A stretch of 64,000 nucleotides of DNA, from assembly GCF_049347105.1 (NCBI RefSeq), contig NZ_CP186334.1, forward strand, positions 1,364,001-1,428,000, written 5' to 3'. Below, one piece after another: positions 48,236 through 56,201 of this stretch. Both the position numbers and the translations under genes were made by a program. Within the stretch, counting starts at the first letter, position 1; the number at the start of each line of letters is the position of its first letter. Source of the stretch: Gaoshiqia hydrogeniformans (GTDB lineage Bacteria; Bacteroidota; Bacteroidia; Bacteroidales; Prolixibacteraceae). Under the pieces are notes generated by a model. That model ran no database searches, was not told where the DNA came from, and saw only the letters and a list, made by a program, of their open reading frames with translations.

Positions 48236-50764
48236 TTAGATCGCTTTTAAGGTCAGCGCTTTGCCCCGTGGAATATTTACCCGGTACAAGTAGTACGATT
48301 TTGTTTGTTTGGGTTGAAGGTCGGGAGTTCCGTTTATTTCCGGTTTTGGAATGCCGGTAAACTCAAGCAAGGGATTCGAAACCGGTGTATCTGCTTCAGG
48401 CAGATCCAGTTTCCATTCAGAACGGACGACACATTCGCCGCCAATGGATGTGTAGATCGTTGCTGAGCTTAACCGGCCCTGATCCCAATCCAGATCTACT
48501 GTAAAACCGCCGCGCGCTTTCAATCCGCTGACGCTTCCTTTGCCCCAGGCAACAGGCAGGGCGGGCAGTACATGCAGGGCGCCGGCATGGCTTTGCAGCA
48601 GCATTTCGGCAATACCGGCGGTAACGCCAAAGTTCCCGTCAATTTGAAAGGGAGGATGTGCATCGAGCATATTTTTATACATCCCGCCACCGGCATACTG
48701 AACATCGGTTCCGTAACCGATGGGCGTAAACAGGTTGCGGATAATTTTCAGCGCATGGTCTCCATCGAGCATGCGGGCCCACATGTTGGTTTTCCATCCC
48801 ATCGACCAGCCGGTCGCCTCATCACCCCGTCGCAACAACGAATTTTGCACCGCCGTATACAATTCAGGCGTCTCCCAAACATTAATCTGGTTCCCCGGGT
48901 GAAAGCCGTACAAGTGGCTCAGGTGACGATGGTGCGGGTCAACTTCTTCGAAATCTTCATTCCATTCCATCAGGATGCCTTTGTCGTTCACCCGGAAGGG
49001 TTGCAGTTTCGGGATGATGGCCATTAATTCTTTTTGAAAGTCGGGATCATGATTCAAAATTCGGCTCGCCTTCAAGCAATTGTTCAGCAATTCGTTGGTC
49101 ATGGCCAGGTCGCAGGCCGGACCGGCACAAACAGCGACCTGCCTGCCGGTTTGCGGGTCAATAAATTTATTTTCGGGCGAAGTGCCGAATTTTGTTTCCA
49201 GGTAGCCCTTTTCATTTTCGCCCAACATACCGATCACGAAACGGGCTGCTCCTTTCATCAGGGGATACATTTCGTTCAGAAAATCTTCATCTCCGGTAAA
49301 TAGATAATGGTCCCAGACATGATTCAGCATCCAGGGGCCTCCCATTGCCCAGTTGGCCCAAACCGGATCGCCTGTACCGTTATCGCCCACCGGAGGGCAA
49401 TGTCCCCAAATATCCCCGTTGTGGTGAGTGGTCCAGCCATCCAACCCGTAATACGATTGGGCAATTGCTTCGCCTTTTACAGAATTGGTGCGGACCAGTT
49501 GCATCAGCGGCCCGGTCAGCTCCGGGAGGTTGGTGGTTTCGGCCGGCCAGTAGTTCATTTGCAGATTGATGTTTTGCGTGTAGTTACAACTCCAGGGCGG
49601 GCGGATGGATTGGCTCCAGATCCCTTGCAGGTTGGCGGCCTGCGTTCCCGGGCGCGACGTAGAAATCAGCAGGTAACGCCCGTACTGAAACAAGAGAGAA
49701 ACCATGTTGGGATCTTCATTTTCTTTGAATGAAATGATTCGCTGATCGGTGGGAATGGTATCGGCAGACCTGTTCTCCCCTAACTGAAGCCCGACCCGGT
49801 CGAATAAATCCGTATAATCTCCGACATGATTATTTTTCAGCTCGCTCCAGCTCTTTGAACTGGCTGCCGCCAGCATGTCTCCGGCAATCGCGGCATAATC
49901 TTTTCCTTCCAGTCCGGGCGATTTGAACGGCCCGTTGAAACTGGTAGCAGCGGCAATCAGCACAATAGCTTCTGTTCCGTTTTTTAAACTGATCTTTTCA
50001 TCCACCAACGAAATATCGCCTCCCGAATTCATTATCCGCACAGCAACCTGTGCTTTGATGCCTTCCCCGTCCCAGTTGTCATATACGACGGCATCATCGC
50101 CGGTGAACTGGCTCCGGTAGTTGGGTTCAACGTGTTTGGGGGCCTGAACGATCATTTTATAGATCTCGCCTTCCGATTCGATCTGATAGCGAAGCAAACT
50201 TTTCAGGGCAAGTGAAAAATTAAGCTGACCGGTTTTTGATGAAGTCAACCGGAGAGCAATTACCTGGTCGGGAAAGCTGGAGAACAATTCCCTCGTATAG
50301 GTCGTTCCATCGGCCTCATAGCTCACTCCGGCCGTGGCATTTGAGATGTTGAGATAACGGTTGTAGGCCGTAACGTTTTCGTGGCCGGTTTCGAGGATCA
50401 AATCACCAAGCGGCTGATACGATTGTGAATACGGTCCCTGGATCCGGCGAATGAGCTGATCGGCTTCGGTATATTTCCGTTCGCTGACCAGTTTGGCTAC
50501 CTGTCCGGCATAACCGGCCGCATCGGGATTAGTAAAGTCTTTGGGATAGCCTGACCAGAATTCGTCATGGTTCAAACGGATGATTTCGTGATCGGGTTTG
50601 CCAAAAACCATAGCGCCAAAGCTGCCGTTGCCGATGGGCAGGGCTTCCATCCACTCGCCGGCCGGTTGTTGATACCACAATTTTAAATCGCCGGTTTCTT
50701 TTGTTTGCTGGCAGGCAAACAAAAGAACTAAACTTAGAAAGAGGATTGAGCTTGTTTTGATCAT
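48236..50764 (-). CDS. GH95 alpha-L-fucosidase / alpha-L-galactosidase
   Basis: 842 residues with a lipoprotein signal ending LLFAC (residues 14-18). The GH95 opening LKLWYQQPAGEWMEALPIGNGSFGAMVFGKPDHEIIRLNHDEFWSGYPKD is complete, followed by the (alpha/alpha)6 domain with NLQGIWSQSIRPPWSCNYTQNINLQMNYWPAE and the late FQIDGNFGVTAGIAEMLLQSH. GH95 removes terminal L-fucose or L-galactose by inversion. It is at the cell surface or in the periplasm by the lipobox. Its stop codon lies 1 bp beyond the activator stop (convergent). It has its own -7 box, separate from GH105. Confidence 0.93.
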   Translation of the reverse strand: MIKTSSILFLSLVLLFACQQTKETGDLKLWYQQPAGEWMEALPIGNGSFGAMVFGKPDHEIIRLNHDEFWSGYPKDFTNPDAAGYAGQVAKLVSERKYTEADQLIRRIQGPYSQSYQPLGDLILETGHENVTAYNRYLNISNATAGVSYEADGTTYTRELFSSFPDQVIALRLTSSKTGQLNFSLALKSLLRYQIESEGEIYKMIVQAPKHVEPNYRSQFTGDDAVVYDNWDGEGIKAQVAVRIMNSGGDISLVDEKISLKNGTEAIVLIAAATSFNGPFKSPGLEGKDYAAIAGDMLAAASSKSWSELKNNHVGDYTDLFDRVGLQLGENRSADTIPTDQRIISFKENEDPNMVSLLFQYGRYLLISTSRPGTQAANLQGIWSQSIRPPWSCNYTQNINLQMNYWPAETTNLPELTGPLMQLVRTNSVKGEAIAQSYYGLDGWTTHHNGDIWGHCPPVGDNGTGDPVWANWAMGGPWMLNHVWDHYLFTGDEDFLNEMYPLMKGAARFVIGMLGENEKGYLETKFGTSPENKFIDPQTGRQVAVCAGPACDLAMTNELLNNCLKASRILNHDPDFQKELMAIIPKLQPFRVNDKGILMEWNEDFEEVDPHHRHLSHLYGFHPGNQINVWETPELYTAVQNSLLRRGDEATGWSMGWKTNMWARMLDGDHALKIIRNLFTPIGYGTDVQYAGGGMYKNMLDAHPPFQIDGNFGVTAGIAEMLLQSHAGALHVLPALPVAWGKGSVSGLKARGGFTVDLDWDQGRLSSATIYTSIGGECVVRSEWKLDLPEADTPVSNPLLEFTGIPKPEINGTPDLQPKQTKSYYLYRVNIPRGKALTLKAI

Positions 50765-50786
50765 GATTAGTCGTATTGGTGAAGCT

Positions 50787-50794
50787 CAAAAATA
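50787..50794 (-). promoter_or_regulatory. -7 box for the GH95 gene
   Basis: On the minus strand TATTTTTG, a perfect TAnnTTTG, 22 bp before the GH95 start codon. No clear -33 box. It lies just past the terminator at 50830-50872, so GH95 is transcribed separately. Confidence 0.5.
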
Positions 50795-50829
50795 ACTTCT
50801 TTTAAAAAGTGATCGCGAGATATTTAAAA

Positions 50830-50872
50830 AAAAGGTGAAGAAATGTTGACAAAGCCCATTTCTTCACCTTTT
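50830..50872 (-). terminator. Intrinsic terminator after the GH105 gene
   Basis: Perfect 16-bp arms: 50830-50845 (AAAAGGTGAAGAAATG) and 50857-50872, with an 11-nt loop, 22 bp past the GH105 stop (50895). The stem is preceded by a run of A on the plus strand, which is a T run after the stem on the minus strand. Strong leftward terminator. Confidence 0.85.
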
Positions 50873-50894
50873 CGGCGAAATATACGACTAAAAC

Positions 50895-52019
50895 TTATTC
50901 GGCCATTTTATACACCTCGCTGCCCGCTAAAAGAAAACAACCCAATCCATAGTCTTCGAAATCGGGCATGCTGGTGTAGCTCACCGGCTGGCCGTCTTTA
51001 GGTTCTTTGCCGGTTCCCTGCAAAAAACCTAAAAACCCGTTTTCGTGAACTGCTTCAGTGGACATGGCATTCCATGCTTTTTGAATGACCGGCCGGTATG
51101 TAGCTTCATCCACCAGGCCGTTATTTACCACCCAAGCCATCCCGTAAACGAACAGGGAGGTGCCGGAGGTTTCTTTACCTCCGAAATGATCCGGGTCGTG
51201 CAGGCTGACATTCCAGAAACCATCTTCACGTTGCAGCGGGACCAGCGCTTCGAGCATTTGCAGCAAGGTACTTTGGTATTCATCGCGGTGCGGATCGTTT
51301 GGCAGGATGTCGATTACCCGCACCAAGGCTGCGACCACCCAGCCGTTCCCGCGCGACCAGTAACAGTCTTCACCATTGGGTTCGGCGTAGGGGGGCAGAA
51401 AATCTTTATCGCGCCACCACAGTCCATCCTCCGGGTTCCACAATCCCTGAGTAAGCTTTGTGTCAGTATACATCGCATACATGCGCTTCGAATAAGCGGT
51501 ATCGCCTGTCAGGAGGGTGAGTTTGGCAAAAACCGGCATAGCCATTTGCAGGGCATCAATCCAGTCCCAGTCATCAATTTTAGAGGTGACTATCATCGAA
51601 TCGACGGAAGCCATGATATCGCGAATACGCTCTGGCTGAGGATCCATGTTGTACAGGTCGATGTAAGTTTGGCCGCAGCATTGGTTATCGGCATTACGCG
51701 TGGTCACCACGCCGTCGCGCAAGCTCCAGTTGTGCGCTTCGCCCCACGAAACCGCATAATCCAGGTATGCCGGCTCGGGTTTGATTTTGTACAACTCCAT
51801 CAATCCTTCGTAATAAACGGCCCGCGTCCAGATGTTGCTTGGGCGTTCGCGGTTGGTAATGATACTTTTACCCGTATCGGGCCATTTGTCCATGAAGTAT
51901 TGATTGGTCAACACCATCTGATCCAACACTTCCCGTTTGGTCGGAAATCTTTCTTTTTTCTCCTGACAGGCCGTGAACAGCGCCAACAGCATCAGGTAAT
52001 TCAAAATTGTTCTTCTCAT
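50895..52019 (-). CDS. GH105 unsaturated rhamnogalacturonyl/glucuronyl hydrolase
   Basis: 374 residues with a lipoprotein signal ending LLALFTAC. The (alpha/alpha)6 barrel of GH105/GH88 shows NIWTRAVYYEGLMELYKI, DNQCCGQTYIDLY, WDWIDALQMAMPVFAKL (with the conserved DAL aspartate), CYWSRGNGWVVAALVRV and SGTSLFVYGMAWVVNNGL. These enzymes hydrate the 4,5-double bond of the sugar left by polysaccharide lyases and release the unsaturated uronate. This implies a lyase elsewhere. The upstream gene (52024) ends 4 bp before its start, so they are co-transcribed. Confidence 0.92.
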   Translation of the reverse strand: MRRTILNYLMLLALFTACQEKKERFPTKREVLDQMVLTNQYFMDKWPDTGKSIITNRERPSNIWTRAVYYEGLMELYKIKPEPAYLDYAVSWGEAHNWSLRDGVVTTRNADNQCCGQTYIDLYNMDPQPERIRDIMASVDSMIVTSKIDDWDWIDALQMAMPVFAKLTLLTGDTAYSKRMYAMYTDTKLTQGLWNPEDGLWWRDKDFLPPYAEPNGEDCYWSRGNGWVVAALVRVIDILPNDPHRDEYQSTLLQMLEALVPLQREDGFWNVSLHDPDHFGGKETSGTSLFVYGMAWVVNNGLVDEATYRPVIQKAWNAMSTEAVHENGFLGFLQGTGKEPKDGQPVSYTSMPDFEDYGLGCFLLAGSEVYKMAE

Positions 52020-52023
52020 GGTA

Positions 52024-53157
52024 TTATTTTGTTTTTAAAATAGTCTGCTTTGATTGAAACGTACCGGTTGGTTCAACCTCAAAAATGAAAGGACTTGATG
52101 TCATATATTTCCCGCCTTGTGAAGCGACAAATAAATGCGTGGGTCTGCCGTTCTGCATCAGAATCTGAGGCCGCTCAAAACGTCCGTATTTTCTTAAATG
52201 CCCGGGAGCGGGGGGCTGATCAAGGTAATGCGAAACGCCAAAATAGCTGATCTTTGGTTCCGACCAGTGCAGGCCATCATCTGATTCGAGGATGATACCC
52301 ACCTCGTGGTCGAAGCGGCCCATGTCGCGTGCCAACATGTAAAAACGCCCATTCTCCAAAAACACGTTGCCGTCTTCCAACTGCCGGTTGTTGCCGGGAG
52401 CCGAATAGTCGATGATTGGATTTCCGGCATACCGGACATACGGACCCTCCGGTCTTTCGGCAATTGCCAGCCCGTATTTGCGGTTACCGCGAATGGCCGG
52501 ATCAACCGGATTCTCATATTCTTCGTTGTTCCACCCCTTGTAGTATAACCAGTATTGGCCGTTGGGATGTTTCAGAAAAGATGGGTTCGAGGTACAATGG
52601 TCATCCCAGGCTCCTTCGGCGCCCGCTTCCAGGAGTGGTTTATCCGGCCGTTTCCAGGGGCCGTCAAGCGAATCTGCCGTTGCCAACCCGATCCGTTTGG
52701 TGTTGGTTTTCCGGTTCGAATTACCAATATAAAACAGGCAATACGCGCCGTCAACCAACTGAATATGCGGGTTATGGCAGGTGGTGCCGTCCCAGAAGCC
52801 TTCGCCGCGAGGAGCCAGAATGGTTTCCATATTTTCATACGGCCCCTCAACCTTATCGGCCACTGCATGGGCAATTTCGGAACTGTTGATCCAGCCGCCC
52901 ATGCCTTTTTCTGCACTCCAACGCGAAAAAAACAGATGAAATTTCCCGTCGGGAGCAACAATCGGACTACAGCCCCAAACGTAATAACCTTCGAGTTCCA
53001 GAATACGGCCGAGCGGCTTTAGCCGTTGGGCAAAAGCAGAAATGTCTTTCCTGTTGTATCTCCTTTTCGGCGCCGCTACCAAACCTGAAAGGCCTGAGAC
53101 AATCAGAATGCTCCCGGTCAACAGCGTTTGTTGTATAAAGTTCCTTCGTGTTTGCAT
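52024..53157 (-). CDS. GH43-like five-bladed beta-propeller glycosidase
   Basis: 377 residues from the ATG at 53157 (MQTRRNFIQQ), giving a signal with RR; longer in-frame starts at 53166 and 53205 are less likely. The propeller has repeated YYVWGCSPIVAPDGKFHLFFSRW, CHNPHIQLVDGAYCLFYIG, SNPSFLKHPNGQYWLYYKG and RQLEDGNVFLENGRFYMLARD strands, as in GH43/GH117/GH130-type enzymes. The exact family cannot be fixed and the catalytic acids cannot be assigned with confidence. It is downstream of a GH2 gene (74 bp) and just before GH105, so it acts in the same glycan pathway. A possible Tat signal (TRRNF). Confidence 0.75.
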   Translation of the reverse strand: MQTRRNFIQQTLLTGSILIVSGLSGLVAAPKRRYNRKDISAFAQRLKPLGRILELEGYYVWGCSPIVAPDGKFHLFFSRWSAEKGMGGWINSSEIAHAVADKVEGPYENMETILAPRGEGFWDGTTCHNPHIQLVDGAYCLFYIGNSNRKTNTKRIGLATADSLDGPWKRPDKPLLEAGAEGAWDDHCTSNPSFLKHPNGQYWLYYKGWNNEEYENPVDPAIRGNRKYGLAIAERPEGPYVRYAGNPIIDYSAPGNNRQLEDGNVFLENGRFYMLARDMGRFDHEVGIILESDDGLHWSEPKISYFGVSHYLDQPPAPGHLRKYGRFERPQILMQNGRPTHLFVASQGGKYMTSSPFIFEVEPTGTFQSKQTILKTK

Positions 53158-53231
53158 CACAGTCATTTTAAATTTATAAAACACGGTTTCACTCATCATT
53201 TCCATTCCCGAAGATTTTTCTCAATGACCCG

Positions 53232-56138
53232 TTATAATAATCCGAAATAAAAATAGAGCGTTCGTTTCACAGGTTTTTCCATCGGGTTCAGCTCGCCGGC
53301 CGGACCCAGGTTCCAGGTGTCGTTGCTGATGCCCATAGCCAGTTTGGTTCCCACCGGAGGAATGCCATCGAGGAAGGAAATATTGCCTGCGGGGAGGACC
53401 GGGTAGTTTCCGGGGCCGGAAATGCCGTGAAAGTCGAACAGGCGGACAAACAGATCTTCCTCCTGCGCCACCACGGTGAATTTGCCGTCCACCGTGTTGA
53501 ATTCGATCCACGACACATCAGCAAAATAGCCTTTAAACTGCGGATACTCCCACGAATTACTGCCCGGCAAAATGTTGTTATACATGCGTTCAAACACATC
53601 CAGACAGCCCCCTTGCAAACGGTTTTTCCAAACATGCGAAGGCCCCTGTCCCAACCATTTGGCGCCAATCACATCCGACTCGGGAAAGTTGAAGCTAATG
53701 CCAGTGAAATATTGATTGCCTTCTACATGATATTCGTAATCCAGTTGCAGCCAACCACTGTTGTACATGGTCCAGGTAAACGATTTCAGATCGCCGGAGT
53801 AGATGAATTCCAGCCTGTGTCCAAAAGATTCTTCACGATGTGAGAAGCTGATCAGTTCGGCCGTTCCGCTCACCAGCACCGGGCCATCCGAAAACGGAAC
53901 CGGTAAACCAAAATCATTATTTACCGACTGAATTGTTCCTTCCTTCTTTCGGAATGAAACTGAAATTCCTGAAGCTTTCATCGTCAATAAGCTGTCATTT
54001 TCGGCCACTTCCACCCGGGAGCTCATTTTGTCTCCGCCATCTCGCTGTTCAATCGGTAAGATGTTGTCGGCTTCCACTCCCTGGGCATTTAAACCGCCCA
54101 ATCGTTCTTTCTCAGCCTCGCCCAGTTCTTTTTCAACCAACTGCGCCACAGCATGGGTGTTACCGTCGGTTTTCCAGCTCCAGCAGTAGATTTCTTTTTC
54201 TGACGGATCGAATGCCCTTAAATAAAGTGCATCGTATTGTTTATAATCATCAGGTAATTCCAGTTTCAGCGCCCCTTTTTGTGCCGGTGGAATGTCGGGG
54301 CCGTTCACTTTTCCTTCTTTTATCACCCGGCGATGCGCACCTCGCTGTGTGGGCAAACTGAAATTCACCAGCTGCCATTCGAAGCGGATATCCTTGAGAT
54401 TGATAAAATGAAAGCGGTTTTCAACAGGAAAAATACCGCTGAAGTTTTCGGGCAATTTATCCATACTGATCTTTACCGGGCTGTAAATTTCGCGCATGGC
54501 ATAAAAACTGCCTTCCTTTTGGCGGTGCGGTCCCACGATGCCATCGGGAGCATTCACCCGGTTGGCATCGATAAAACCGTCGAGGTCGGTCCGCACCAAA
54601 CCCTCGTCGGCCAGAACCCAGGTAAAACCGCCGGCCGAACGCTCCGAATGCCAGAAGAGTTCCCAGAAATCGCCCAGCGAAGCAGCTCCGCCTCCATCAT
54701 CCTGCGCATGCAAAAATTCGGTAGGCATAAAGATCAGTCCTTCTTCGAGGATCTTTTTCGAAGAATAGTAATTTTCGTAGTGGTTGCAGTCAATGCCGTT
54801 GTAATCGTTTCCCGGGCGGTGGTGGGCATGGATAACCGGCCGGTTCGACGGATCGTGCAGGCCAAAATCATCATCCAGTTCTTTATTGGTTCCGCCTTCA
54901 TTCCCGTTGCTCCAGAAGATGACAGACGGATGGTTCACATCGCGGATAACCATTTCGCGAACCAATTTGCGGCCAACTTCCGTGTCGTAAGCATTCTGCC
55001 AGCCGGCCAGTTCATTCAGTACATACAGGCCCAGCGAGTCGCAGTAGTTCAGAAAAGCTTGATCGGGCGGATAATGGGCGCAGCGGACAGCATTCATATT
55101 CATTTCTTTGATAAGCAGCACATCATTCAAATCGATGGTTGCGTTGACACAGCGTCCGGTTTCGGGCCAGAATACATGCCGGTTAACTCCTTTCATTTTC
55201 ACTTTGGCGCCATTGATGTAAATGCCGTCGCCCTGACGGATTTCAATGGTACGGAAGCCAAACTTCTCGGTTAGTTCGTATAGGCTTGTCTGTCCTTCTT
55301 TTAAACTCACATTTACCGTATACAGGTTCGGTGTTTCGGAAGTCCACGTTTTGGGCTGTTTCACCCGGCACGAGAGGGTAACCAGCGAATCTCCGGCCCC
55401 GGCTTTTGCTTCGCAGGTTTGCACTGTTTTTCCTTCGGCATCGATGATTTCGGCCCGGATCGTTTGTTTCCTTTTCAGGTTTACCGGAAAAACGTCTATG
55501 GAAAACGATCCGTCGGCCCGGGCGTTGACAGCTACCCGGTCGATGAATGCTTCGGGAACCGCTTCAAGATAAACCGGGCGAAAAGTACCTCCAAAAATCC
55601 AGTAGTCGGCAAAACGTTCGGCCCGGTTGACCGATGCGTTGGCCGACATTTTATGAACGGTCACTTCCAGCAGGTTTTCCTGGCCATGCCTGATTTTACC
55701 GGTAATATCGTAACGGAACCGGTAAAACGATCCCTGGTGGACCGGACCGGCCGGTTCGCCGTTGATTTTCACTTCGGTATCGGTCATTGATCCTTCAAAA
55801 ACGATGAAAATGTTTTTATCCTTCCAATCTGCCGGAACTGAAAACCGGTGTTTATAAAATCCTGTTTCATCCGAAAACTTAAACTTTTTTCCGTAGGTGC
55901 GGTAGTCACGTCCGTAATCGTACGATCCGAATCCCTGTTGCTCCCAGTGCGAGGGTACTTCGATGGTGGTCCAATAACCGCTGTTGCGCCCCGAAGTGCA
56001 AAAAAACTCCCAGGCAACGGTGTGGTCGTTGTCGGTTCCTGACAGGAATAAGATTTCTTTCTTTTGAGGAGAAGCCCAAACCGTTAGGCAGACCATGCCG
56101 ATAAGGATAAAAACAACTGTTCGCTTAAACTGATTCAT
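53232..56138 (-). CDS. GH2 beta-galactosidase-like enzyme
   Basis: 968 residues with a Sec signal (TVVFILIGMVCLTVWA). The GH2 order is sugar-binding (about 30-210), Ig-like, TIM barrel (about 310-590), then a long C-terminal region. The acid/base is E414 in SNGNEGG; the nucleophile is most likely the glutamate in MPTEFLHAQ. NRHVFWPETGRCVNATIDLNDVLLIKEMNMNAVRCAHYPPD is conserved for GH2. Activity could be beta-galactosidase, but beta-glucuronidase or another GH2 activity cannot be excluded. It lies between GH106 (63 bp) and the propeller gene, all on the same strand. Confidence 0.88.
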   Translation of the reverse strand: MNQFKRTVVFILIGMVCLTVWASPQKKEILFLSGTDNDHTVAWEFFCTSGRNSGYWTTIEVPSHWEQQGFGSYDYGRDYRTYGKKFKFSDETGFYKHRFSVPADWKDKNIFIVFEGSMTDTEVKINGEPAGPVHQGSFYRFRYDITGKIRHGQENLLEVTVHKMSANASVNRAERFADYWIFGGTFRPVYLEAVPEAFIDRVAVNARADGSFSIDVFPVNLKRKQTIRAEIIDAEGKTVQTCEAKAGAGDSLVTLSCRVKQPKTWTSETPNLYTVNVSLKEGQTSLYELTEKFGFRTIEIRQGDGIYINGAKVKMKGVNRHVFWPETGRCVNATIDLNDVLLIKEMNMNAVRCAHYPPDQAFLNYCDSLGLYVLNELAGWQNAYDTEVGRKLVREMVIRDVNHPSVIFWSNGNEGGTNKELDDDFGLHDPSNRPVIHAHHRPGNDYNGIDCNHYENYYSSKKILEEGLIFMPTEFLHAQDDGGGAASLGDFWELFWHSERSAGGFTWVLADEGLVRTDLDGFIDANRVNAPDGIVGPHRQKEGSFYAMREIYSPVKISMDKLPENFSGIFPVENRFHFINLKDIRFEWQLVNFSLPTQRGAHRRVIKEGKVNGPDIPPAQKGALKLELPDDYKQYDALYLRAFDPSEKEIYCWSWKTDGNTHAVAQLVEKELGEAEKERLGGLNAQGVEADNILPIEQRDGGDKMSSRVEVAENDSLLTMKASGISVSFRKKEGTIQSVNNDFGLPVPFSDGPVLVSGTAELISFSHREESFGHRLEFIYSGDLKSFTWTMYNSGWLQLDYEYHVEGNQYFTGISFNFPESDVIGAKWLGQGPSHVWKNRLQGGCLDVFERMYNNILPGSNSWEYPQFKGYFADVSWIEFNTVDGKFTVVAQEEDLFVRLFDFHGISGPGNYPVLPAGNISFLDGIPPVGTKLAMGISNDTWNLGPAGELNPMEKPVKRTLYFYFGLL

Positions 56139-56201
56139 CTCTTTTTGTTACGGGTGCGTTTTTATATTGAAATTAAGTCATACTACTTGATTTACAAGAT
56201 A

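Noticed and set aside
48236..48238. Frame fusion of the activator and GH95 genes at their 3' ends
   Set aside because: They are on opposite strands with stops 1 bp apart; simple convergent ends, no fusion.
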